From Chryseobacterium indicum (GTDB lineage: Bacteria > Bacteroidota > Bacteroidia > Flavobacteriales > Weeksellaceae), in assembly GCF_021504595.1 (NCBI RefSeq), contig NZ_JACSGT010000001.1, positions 1,426,001 to 1,490,000 of the forward strand: a stretch of 64,000 bases of DNA, given 5' to 3'. Of the stretch, positions 42,249-51,181 are shown piece by piece (within the stretch, counting starts at the first letter, position 1; every line of letters begins with the position of its first letter). The translations under genes were made by a program, and so were the position numbers. The notes below the pieces were generated by a model. The model saw only the letters and a program-made list of their open reading frames with translations, was not told the origin of the DNA and did no database searches.

Positions 42249-43165
42249 AAATTAAACTCTTCCGTCAATCTTTTATCATCATCAAGTCTTTCAATTAATT
42301 TTTCAAGCCCTTCAAATTTAATTTCGTCGTGAAGAAAATCTCTGAATTTTACAGTAATTTCTTCATCATAAATATCACCTTCAAAATCAAGGATATAAAC
42401 TTCCACAGTTAGTTTTTCGCCATTTACGGTTGGGTTGGTTCCAACGCTCAACATTCCTTTATGCTGTTGGTTTTTTACAAAAACTTCAACAATATAAGCT
42501 CCTTTTTTAGGCAAAAGTTTAATGGATTCCGTTTCGATATTGGCGGTAGGATAACCGATTGTTCTTCCGATCTTCTTCCCGTGAACAACCGTTCCGGAAA
42601 CAGAGTAGGAGTATCCCAACATTTCATTGGCTTCTTTAATATTTCCTGCTGAAAGTGCATTGCGGATTTTCGTAGAGCTGATGTTATTCTCGTGAATATT
42701 AATGGCTTCCATCTGTTCAACTTCAAAATCCAATTCTTTTGAAAGTTTCTGAAGCAGTTCAAAATTGCCACTTTTATTTTTCCCGAATGAATGATCGTAA
42801 CCGATAATCAGATATTTTACATTCAGTTTCTCAATTAAAATCTGGCGTACAAATTCTTCTCCGGTTAAATTTCTGAATTCCTCATCAAATTCCTTTAGAA
42901 ATAAATTTTCGATGTTGTATTTTTCCATCAGAAATTTTTTTTCTTCCAACGTATTCAGAAGTTTAAGATTTTCATCAGGATTAAAAACAAATCTCGGATG
43001 CGGCCAGAAAGTAAGGACAGCAGTTTCCAGATCGTTCTGTGAACCTACGTTAATTAATTCATCAATAATACTTTTATGCCCAAGATGAACCCCGTCGAAC
43101 ATTCCTAAAGACAGCGCTAATGGCTTCTGAGTGGTATAATCTTTAAAATTTTTGAAAACTTTCAA
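42245..43165 (-). CDS. ribF: Bifunctional riboflavin kinase / FAD synthetase
   Basis: Taking the TTG at 43165 gives 306 residues. A promoter element at 43185-43192 lies between this TTG and a more distal ATG at 43216, so the ATG cannot be used from it. The N-terminal nucleotidyltransferase domain has GMFDGVHLGHK, the PHP-like WPHPRFVF and the ISSTKIR motif. The C-terminal flavokinase domain has GRTIGYPTANI and the TNPTVNG substrate loop. It converts riboflavin to FMN, then FAD. Confidence 0.94.
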   Translation of the reverse strand: MKVFKNFKDYTTQKPLALSLGMFDGVHLGHKSIIDELINVGSQNDLETAVLTFWPHPRFVFNPDENLKLLNTLEEKKFLMEKYNIENLFLKEFDEEFRNLTGEEFVRQILIEKLNVKYLIIGYDHSFGKNKSGNFELLQKLSKELDFEVEQMEAINIHENNISSTKIRNALSAGNIKEANEMLGYSYSVSGTVVHGKKIGRTIGYPTANIETESIKLLPKKGAYIVEVFVKNQQHKGMLSVGTNPTVNGEKLTVEVYILDFEGDIYDEEITVKFRDFLHDEIKFEGLEKLIERLDDDKRLTEEFNF

Positions 43166-43184
43166 ACCGGAAAAATTTTGACTG

Positions 43185-43192
43185 CAAATATA
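43185..43192 (-). promoter_or_regulatory. -7 element TATATTTG of ribF
   Basis: On the minus strand the element reads TATATTTG and ends 19 bp before the TTG start, which it helps to decide. Confidence 0.6.
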
Positions 43193-43319
43193 GGAAATAA
43201 TGTAACAATGTATCAATATAACAGTTTACCAATATTTAATCTCCGATTATTGTTATATTGCTAAACTGATAGATTCTTATACTTATAAAAAGATATGATA
43301 AAAATCTGTTTTTTACCAA

Positions 43320-44878
<1,559 letters not shown>

Positions 44879-44882
44879 TAAT

Positions 44883-44931
44883 GCTAATTGCTGATAGCCA
44901 ACAGCTATTAGCCAAAAGCCAAAAGCAAATA
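44883..44931. repeat. Seven-unit 7-bp spacer between atpD and atpC
   Basis: Heptads GCTAATT, GCTGATA, GCCAACA, GCTATTA, GCCAAAA, GCCAAAA, GCAAATA run without a break from 44883 to 44931. Every unit starts with GC. Confidence 0.75.
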
Positions 44932-44933
44932 AA

Positions 44934-45215
44934 ATGAATATAAAAATTTTAACACCAGAATACGTAGTTTTTGAAGGAGAAGTAGACTCAGTATTATTGC
45001 CTGGGAAAAATGGTGAATTCCACATCATGCATAACCACGCAGGAATCGTTTCTTCTTTAATCGGTGGTAAAGTAAAATTGTATGCTAAATCTATCGATGA
45101 AGCCTATTCAAAATACTTTACGAAAGAGAATGAGAAAGATTCAGTTTTCTCTTACCCTATCAAAAGCGGTGTTGTAGAATTTAATCATAATAAAGGAATT
45201 ATCCTTTGTGAATAA
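44934..45215 (+). CDS. atpC: F1Fo ATP synthase subunit epsilon
   Basis: The 93-residue protein MNIKILTPEYVVFEGEVDSV is the N-terminal beta-sandwich of subunit epsilon, with the LPGKNGEFHIMHNHAGIVSSL signature split over residues ~22-43. It lacks the C-terminal helical hairpin, which is usual in Flavobacteriia, where epsilon is short. It couples F1 to the rotor. It follows atpD across a heptad-repeat spacer and ends at a strong terminator. Confidence 0.93.
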   Translation: MNIKILTPEYVVFEGEVDSVLLPGKNGEFHIMHNHAGIVSSLIGGKVKLYAKSIDEAYSKYFTKENEKDSVFSYPIKSGVVEFNHNKGIILCE

Positions 45216-45244
45216 TTAAATGAAAAGCTAAATATATTTTCAAG

Positions 45245-45277
45245 AAAGTGTAACAATTCGTTACACTTTTTTTATTT
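45245..45277 (+). terminator. atpC terminator
   Basis: AAAGTGTAAC (45245-45254) pairs perfectly with GTTACACTTT (45260-45269), followed by a T-run. Confidence 0.85.
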
Positions 45278-45280
45278 TTG
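45273..45280 (+). promoter_or_regulatory. -7 element TATTTTTG
   Basis: This consensus match overlaps the T-run of the previous terminator and ends 15 bp before the ATG at 45296. Confidence 0.45.
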
Positions 45281-45295
45281 TATGAATTTGGTTTT

Positions 45296-46117
45296 ATGAA
45301 GGGATTTTTAATTATTTTACTGTCTGTTTTAGGAGCATTTTTTAATGCGCAAACCGTTAAAATTAAAAGAGGAATTGTTGATCTTGAAGGAATTCATGTC
45401 GCAAAGCTGTCTAATAAAGGAGGAGTGTATACTTTTATGGATCTTAAAGAAACCCCAATTTATACGATAGAATTTGTAGATAAAACGGTGGTAGATTCTG
45501 TACGGGACAGTTATATTAAGCTTAAAAGAGTTTACAATCAGGATAAAACGCTCGATCTGGACTATATTTCGCCATCTGCATTTTCAGGTGAAGAAAAGTC
45601 GGCAGCTTACACTTGTGTTAAAAGTCTGAAAATTATTGATGAAAGAGGAATCAATATTAAAAACTTAGATGAACTTTTTAAAAATTCCCCTAAAAGAAAA
45701 CTGGATACGAAAACGAAAGATGCTTATACCATCCGAACTAAAATTGATAAATTAAATATTACGATCAATAATGTAGGTGAAATTTTAAGTAACGGAAAAC
45801 CAGTTGGTTATTTCACTAATTTACCTGCAAGTTTTGGCTCTGATGACACCATTACGGATAAAACTTTTGTTGATATTGAAATTTATGATGCGAACAGCAA
45901 ATACATCGGAAAATACATCACAACAACAAAACAGATTAAATCTGCGGGAGGAAAAACCTTTACTCTGTACCGCGAAATGTCCGGAAGAGCATCAATTTTA
46001 AAGTTCCCAACCTACAAAGCTATTGCCGAAAGAATGGCCATTATGGATCCGAACTTTATAAAAATTCAGGAAAAAGTAATTGTGGGTGAAGTCACAAAAG
46101 ACGGTGTTCAAAAGTAA
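45296..46117 (+). CDS. Exported protein of unknown function
   Basis: The ATG at 45296 gives 273 residues with a signal peptide (MKGFLIILLSVLGAFFNA, then Q). The mature protein is rich in beta strands and lysine: VKIKRGIVDLEGIHVAKLSN, a central KLNITINNVGEILSNGKPVG, and FVDIEIYDANSKYIGKYITT. I recognise no domain. It is placed between atpC and the convergent radical SAM gene, and ends near a bidirectional terminator. Periplasmic location is inferred. Confidence 0.7.
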   Translation: MKGFLIILLSVLGAFFNAQTVKIKRGIVDLEGIHVAKLSNKGGVYTFMDLKETPIYTIEFVDKTVVDSVRDSYIKLKRVYNQDKTLDLDYISPSAFSGEEKSAAYTCVKSLKIIDERGINIKNLDELFKNSPKRKLDTKTKDAYTIRTKIDKLNITINNVGEILSNGKPVGYFTNLPASFGSDDTITDKTFVDIEIYDANSKYIGKYITTTKQIKSAGGKTFTLYREMSGRASILKFPTYKAIAERMAIMDPNFIKIQEKVIVGEVTKDGVQK

Positions 46118-46190
46118 AAATCATCAATAGGAAAGGGCTTTAGCCTGTTTAACACCGATATAAATTCTATTGGCTTTAGCCAAAACTTAA

Positions 46191-46219
46191 AAAAGCTTCA
46201 GATATTTTGAAGCTTTTTC
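46191..46219. terminator. Bidirectional terminator
   Basis: AAAAGCTTCA (46191-46200) pairs with TGAAGCTTTT (46208-46217). T-runs exist on both strands, serving both convergent genes. Confidence 0.8.
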
Positions 46220-46275
46220 TATTTCATTTTTCTGGTTAGAACTTGTAAATAATTTAAGCCTAAGATTTTTTTAAT

Positions 46276-48468
46276 CTACAAATTCAAAATCACTCCGTTC
46301 TCTTTCAACTGCTGCATCGGTTTAGAAAACCAGAATAATTCAAAATCTTCAAAACTTTCTTCGAATTGAGACTTTAATTGTTGCAGAGTTGGCTTTTTTA
46401 AATTTTCAATTGGATATTCATCAAACATTTTCATAAGCCATTCTGCCTGTTCCTGCTCCAAATCTACACTTACGACATTGGTTTTTAAGTGCGCTGTAAT
46501 TTTCGTGTACGTATAAATATATTTCTTTTTATTTTTTACGCGATTCTCAGCGATTACGTTTTTAGCTAAAAACAGAACTTTAGAATTTCCTTTAAATGTA
46601 AAATCATCTTCTTCCAGAAGACAGTCATGAATATAATCAGGATGAATCGTTGTTCTCGGAATTTTAAAATCAAACCACTCCTGAAGCGGAAGTTCGAAAT
46701 TAATTCCGTGCATATAATTGAATAAAGATTTTTTTAAGCCAAAGCTGAACTTTCCATGATCGATTCCTGTTTTGTCTGTAAAATCAACGTCGTTGTTCGC
46801 AAACAGAATTTCCTGTTTGATGGGAGTTACTCCAAATTCTTCCGGATTAATTCCGACAGGTGAATGCGCCGTCATCGCAAACTGATGCCAGAATCCACTC
46901 TGTAAAATTCCCATCTCAAAAAGCTGCCGAACCATTTCCAGAGAATCCACCGTTTCCTGAACAGTTTGAGTAGGGTAGCCATACATTAGATAAGCATGAA
47001 TCATGATTCCGGCTTCTGTAAAATTTCTTGTCACTTTAGCAACCTGTTCCACAGAAATTCCTTTATCAATCAATTTCAAAAGTCGGTCACTCGCAACTTC
47101 CAGTCCACCTGAAACAGCAACACAACCGGAAAGTTTTAAAAGAAAACACAGATCTTTGGTGAAACTTTTTTCAAAACGAATATTCGTCCACCACGTTACG
47201 ACCAAATTTCTTCGTAAGATTTCTAAAGCAACTTCACGCATTAATGCAGGAGGAGCCGCTTCATCTACAAAATGAAATCCTGTTTCTCCAGTTGTCCGGA
47301 TCAACTCTTCCATTCTGTCAACCAGAATTTTAGCTGAAATCGGTTCGTAAATTTTAATGTAGTCTAAAGAAATATCGCAAAAAGTACATTTTCCCCAATA
47401 ACAGCCATGCGCCATTGTGAGCTTATTCCATCTTCCGTCACTCCACAAACTGTGCATCGGATTGGCAATTTCAATTACCGAAATATATTGATCCAATTGT
47501 AAATCAGAATAATCGGGAGTTCCGATATCAGCTTGTTTATAATCGTGTCTTGTGGAATTATTTTTATAGGTAACTTCTCCGTTTTCAAGTAAAAAAGTTC
47601 TTTTGACTTCGACAGGCTCAGTCACCTTCGAAATTATATTTTGATAAAGTAATTCAATCGGAAGTTCTCCGTCATCCAAAGTAATAAAATCAAAAAACTC
47701 AAAAACTCTTTGATCTTTCAATTCTCTAAGTTCTGTATTCGGAAATCCGCCGCCCATTGCAGTTTTGATGTGCGGATAATGTTCTTTGATGTATTTTGCA
47801 CAACGGAAAGCAGAATATAAATTTCCCGGAAAAGGAATGGAAAAACAAATCAGTTTTGGCTGAACAAACTCTAATTTTTCCTGAAGAATTTTTAAAGTAA
47901 ATTCATCTATAAAAGTAGGTTCGCCGCAAATTTTAGAATAAAGTTCATCAAAAGAATTGGCACTTTTTCCTAATCTTTCCGCATAACGGCTAAATCCAAA
48001 ATCGGGATCAATATTTTCAACAATATAATCCGAAAGATCTTCTAAATACAAAGTTGCCAGATGTTTGGCTTTATCCTGAAGCCCCATATTTCCGAAAGCA
48101 AATTCCATATCATCAAGCTGATTGAATCGGGAGCCTTCCGGAAGAAAATTCATCGAACAGATTTGTCTTGCCAACGTTGGGGTTTTACCCTGCAGAAAAG
48201 CAATAACCTGATCGATCGTTTTGAGATACTCTTCTTTTAAAACATAAATTCTCTGAGCGTTTTCTGAAATATTCTGAAGATCAATTTCTTTGGCAAAAAT
48301 TTTCTGAAGTCCGTCTTTCGAGAATAGTTTCAAAATGACCTCAATTCCCAAATCTGTCTGAAAGCTGGAAATATTTTTGGTATTCAGAAAACCTTTAATA
48401 TAAGCTGTTGCCGGATAAGGTGTGTTAAGCTGTGTGAAAGGCGGAGTAATGAGAAGTAGATCTTTCAA
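46276..48468 (-). CDS. B12-binding-type radical SAM protein with CX4CX2C cluster motif
   Basis: The 730-residue protein begins MKDLLLITPPFTQLNTPYPA, as in radical SAM proteins with an N-terminal cobalamin-binding-like domain. The cluster motif AHGCYWGKCTFCD has Cys356, Cys361 and Cys364, i.e. CX4CX2C rather than CX3CX2C. A TIM-barrel follows (GGLEVASDRLLKLIDKGISV, then HAYLMYGYPTQTVQETVDSL), then a C-terminal ~180-residue region. The reaction is unknown. Residues 283-288 (TEPVEV) are encoded by a copy of the extragenic repeat core. It is transcribed alone and convergent with the previous gene. Confidence 0.8.
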   Translation of the reverse strand: MKDLLLITPPFTQLNTPYPATAYIKGFLNTKNISSFQTDLGIEVILKLFSKDGLQKIFAKEIDLQNISENAQRIYVLKEEYLKTIDQVIAFLQGKTPTLARQICSMNFLPEGSRFNQLDDMEFAFGNMGLQDKAKHLATLYLEDLSDYIVENIDPDFGFSRYAERLGKSANSFDELYSKICGEPTFIDEFTLKILQEKLEFVQPKLICFSIPFPGNLYSAFRCAKYIKEHYPHIKTAMGGGFPNTELRELKDQRVFEFFDFITLDDGELPIELLYQNIISKVTEPVEVKRTFLLENGEVTYKNNSTRHDYKQADIGTPDYSDLQLDQYISVIEIANPMHSLWSDGRWNKLTMAHGCYWGKCTFCDISLDYIKIYEPISAKILVDRMEELIRTTGETGFHFVDEAAPPALMREVALEILRRNLVVTWWTNIRFEKSFTKDLCFLLKLSGCVAVSGGLEVASDRLLKLIDKGISVEQVAKVTRNFTEAGIMIHAYLMYGYPTQTVQETVDSLEMVRQLFEMGILQSGFWHQFAMTAHSPVGINPEEFGVTPIKQEILFANNDVDFTDKTGIDHGKFSFGLKKSLFNYMHGINFELPLQEWFDFKIPRTTIHPDYIHDCLLEEDDFTFKGNSKVLFLAKNVIAENRVKNKKKYIYTYTKITAHLKTNVVSVDLEQEQAEWLMKMFDEYPIENLKKPTLQQLKSQFEESFEDFELFWFSKPMQQLKENGVILNL
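47607..47621. repeat. Extragenic-repeat core inside a coding sequence
   Basis: CTTCGACAGGCTCAG, identical to the core of the tandem arrays, is flanked by TGA and TCA, forming the palindromic context TGACTTCG and GCTCAGTCA. It encodes in frame on the minus strand as TEPVEV. Confidence 0.85.
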
Positions 48469-48533
48469 AAGAAAATTTTTGCAAAGTTATTTTAAATATT
48501 CAGATTCTGAAAATTTATGACCGTTTTTAAAAC

Positions 48534-48562
48534 AAAACCACTGATCGGATGTCAGTGGTTTT
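48534..48562 (-). terminator. Terminator of the alpha-oxoamine synthase gene
   Basis: AAAACCACTGA (48534-48544) pairs perfectly with TCAGTGGTTTT (48552-48562), just after the stop codon at 48575. Confidence 0.75.
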
Positions 48563-48574
48563 AAATTTTATTGA

Positions 48575-49849
48575 TTAAATCTCTTTGAAACTTAAACCTT
48601 GTTCTGCCAACAGTTTTTGTTCCTGATCTTTGTAATAACCACTTACCAATTTATCGTGAATAGCTTCAAACGCAGCAAGGGTTTCATTAATTTCAGCATC
48701 GGTGTGAGAAGCTGTAGGAATTAATCTTAACAAGATCATTCCTTTCGGAATTACAGGATATACCACTACCGAAGTAAAGATCCCGTAGATTTCTCTTAGA
48801 TCTTTTACTAAAAGAGTTGCTTCCACCGGAGTTCCCTGCATCATCACTGGAGTTACGCAAGTATTTGTATCTCCAATGTTAAAGCCTCTTTCTTTAAGAC
48901 CATTCTGTAATTTGTAAGTATTTTCCCAAAGTTTTGCTTTAATTTCCGGTCTTGTTCTCAGCAGTTCCAGTCTTTTTAAACCTCCGATTACCATTGGCAT
49001 CGTTAAAGATTTAGCAAAAATCTGAGATCTTAAATTGAATTTCAGATATCTGATAATTTCTTTATCACCCGCGATGAATGCTCCAAAACCTGCCATAGAT
49101 TTGGCAAAAGTAGAGAAGTAAACATCAATCTGATCCTGACAACCCTGTTCTTCACCGGCTCCGGCTCCTGTTTTTCCAAGAGTTCCGAATCCGTGCGCGT
49201 CATCAACTAAAAGTCTGAATTTGTATTTTGATTTTAATTCACAGATTTCTTTTAATTTACCTTGTTGTCCTCTCATTCCGAAAACTCCTTCGGTAATCAC
49301 TAAAATTCCTCCTCCTGTTTCTTCCGCTACTTTAGTTGCTCTTTCAAGGTTTTTTTCAAGGCTTGCAATATCGTTATGTCTGTACGTAAATCTTTTTCCA
49401 GCGTGAAGTCTCACCCCATCTACGATACAAGCGTGAGAATCAACATCATAAACAATTACATCGTTTCTTCCTACCAAAGCATCAATGGTAGAAACCATTC
49501 CCTGATAACCGAAATTTAATAAATATGCAGATTCTTTCTGAACAAAATCAGCAAGCTCTCTTTCCAATTGCAAATGCTGCTCAGTTTCTCCCGACATTGC
49601 TCTTGCGCCCATCGGATAAAACATTCCGAATTCTGCAGCTGCTTTTGCATCAGCCTCCAGAACTTCAGGATGATTACACATTCCCAAATAATCATTCGCA
49701 CTCCAGAAAATAACTTCTCTTCCCTGAAACTGCATTCTCGGTCCGATTGGTCCTTCTAATCTTGGGAAAATAAAATAGCCTTCACCATAATCTGCAAATT
49801 GTCCAAGAGGTCCTGGATTTTCTTTTATTCTGTCAAAAATATCCAACAT
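48575..49849 (-). CDS. Alpha-oxoamine synthase-family PLP enzyme; candidate cysteate acyltransferase
   Basis: The 424-residue protein is a fold-type I enzyme of the serine palmitoyltransferase / KBL / BioF family. His139 in DVDSHACIVDG stacks on PLP; Asp217 and His219 in VDDAHGFGTLG contact it; Lys250 in FSTFAKSMAGFG is the Schiff base. These enzymes condense an amino acid with acyl-CoA or acyl-ACP, with loss of CO2. Flavobacteria use such an enzyme for sphingolipid or sulfonolipid (capnine) base synthesis. The neighbour (49922) is of the cysteine-synthase family, which favours cysteate as the amino acid. Serine palmitoyltransferase remains possible. Confidence 0.85.
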   Translation of the reverse strand: MLDIFDRIKENPGPLGQFADYGEGYFIFPRLEGPIGPRMQFQGREVIFWSANDYLGMCNHPEVLEADAKAAAEFGMFYPMGARAMSGETEQHLQLERELADFVQKESAYLLNFGYQGMVSTIDALVGRNDVIVYDVDSHACIVDGVRLHAGKRFTYRHNDIASLEKNLERATKVAEETGGGILVITEGVFGMRGQQGKLKEICELKSKYKFRLLVDDAHGFGTLGKTGAGAGEEQGCQDQIDVYFSTFAKSMAGFGAFIAGDKEIIRYLKFNLRSQIFAKSLTMPMVIGGLKRLELLRTRPEIKAKLWENTYKLQNGLKERGFNIGDTNTCVTPVMMQGTPVEATLLVKDLREIYGIFTSVVVYPVIPKGMILLRLIPTASHTDAEINETLAAFEAIHDKLVSGYYKDQEQKLLAEQGLSFKEI

Positions 49850-49864
49850 TTTTATTAATATTTT

Positions 49865-49899
49865 AAGTAAAAAAGCCTTTTGCGGTTACAAAAAGGCTT
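49865..49899 (-). terminator. Terminator between the two PLP-enzyme genes
   Basis: AAGCCTTTT (49873-49881) pairs with AAAAGGCTT (49891-49899). On the minus strand it is followed by a T-run, so readthrough into the next gene may be partial. Confidence 0.78.
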
Positions 49900-49921
49900 G
49901 ATTTGTATAAATTTTTCGTCC

Positions 49922-50959
49922 TTATTTAATGAATTCCGTTTTAAAAACTTCGTCGTAGTTGTGCACGCAGTTGTTTATAAATCCTTGTTCTGCCATCCAC
50001 TTATCGCTGTATACTTTAGTGATATATCTTGAACCGTGATCCGGGTAAATTAAAACAACTAAATCATTTTCTGAAAATTCGTGAGATTGGGCATATTGCA
50101 TTAAAGCCTGTGTAACGGCTCCTGTTGTATAACCTCCCATAATTGCTTCTTTCAAAGCGATTTCACGGGTTCTGTAAGCTGACATTTCGTCATTTACTCT
50201 TACAAATTCATCTACTTTATCGAAAAGAAGGGCAGAAGGGATTAAATTTTTTCCCATACCTTCAATCTGGTAAGGATGAACATCTTCTTTATGAATTTCT
50301 CCGGTTTCGTGGTAGCTTTTCAGGATAGATCCGTCTGCATCCACACCAATGATTTTAATATCCGGATTTTTCTCTTTTAAGAATTTTGCTGAACCTGACA
50401 GAGTTCCTCCGGTTCCTGTACACGCAAAAAGGTGAGTTACTTTTCCCTGAGTCTGTTCCCAGATTTCAGGACCTGTGGTCTGGTAATGCGCATCAATATT
50501 CAATTCATTGAAATACTGGTTGATATAAACGGAATTAGGCGTTTCTGAAGCGATTCTTTTGGCAACTTCATAATATGATCTCGGATCATCTGCGGGAACA
50601 TTGGCAGGGCAGATATAAACGGTAGCTCCTAAAGCTTTCAGGTAGGCAATTTTTTCAGGCTTGGTTTTATCACTTACCGCCAGAATACATTTATATCCCT
50701 TGATGATACAAACCATTGCAATTGAGAATCCTGTATTTCCTGAAGTAGTTTCCACCACTACGGAATCTTCTTTTAATAAACCTTTTTTCTCAGCGTTTTC
50801 TATAATATGAAGTGCGATTCGATCTTTTGTGGAATGTCCAGGATTATATGATTCTAACTTGGCATAAACGGTTGCAGGAATATCTTTCGTCACAGTGTTA
50901 AGCTTCACCATAGGAGTATTTCCTATTAGGCCAAGTATATTATCGTAAACATTACTCAT
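49922..50959 (-). CDS. Cysteine synthase-family PLP enzyme; candidate cysteate synthase
   Basis: The 345-residue fold-type II enzyme has Lys45 in YNPGHSTKDRIAL (Schiff base), the substrate loop ETTSGNTGFSIA (~residues 70-81) and the phosphate cup CTGTGGTLSG (~180). The lysine context is NPGHSTKDR where O-acetylserine sulfhydrylases usually have NPxGSVKDR, so the substrate may differ, for example phosphoserine plus sulfite to give cysteate. The C-terminus is slightly longer than in CysK. Adjacent to an alpha-oxoamine synthase, it could supply cysteate for capnine-type sulfonolipids. Simple cysteine synthesis is the alternative. Confidence 0.83.
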   Translation of the reverse strand: MSNVYDNILGLIGNTPMVKLNTVTKDIPATVYAKLESYNPGHSTKDRIALHIIENAEKKGLLKEDSVVVETTSGNTGFSIAMVCIIKGYKCILAVSDKTKPEKIAYLKALGATVYICPANVPADDPRSYYEVAKRIASETPNSVYINQYFNELNIDAHYQTTGPEIWEQTQGKVTHLFACTGTGGTLSGSAKFLKEKNPDIKIIGVDADGSILKSYHETGEIHKEDVHPYQIEGMGKNLIPSALLFDKVDEFVRVNDEMSAYRTREIALKEAIMGGYTTGAVTQALMQYAQSHEFSENDLVVLIYPDHGSRYITKVYSDKWMAEQGFINNCVHNYDEVFKTEFIK

Positions 50960-51181
50960 TATTTGTTATTTTTCAATAAAAATCTGTCGGCAAAAATACA
51001 AAAAAATAAATTTATTTCTAAACTTTTGTTTGATTTCTAACCTCTAAAATAGATAAAAAATTGTTTTCTGTTGCTATCTAAAGATGAAACTTTTCAAAAA
51101 GCGAGCCAAAATCTTTAAATTTTGTTAAAAACCGTCTAAAATCATATAAAAGCCTTATTTTCGCGTAATTGATTTATTACT

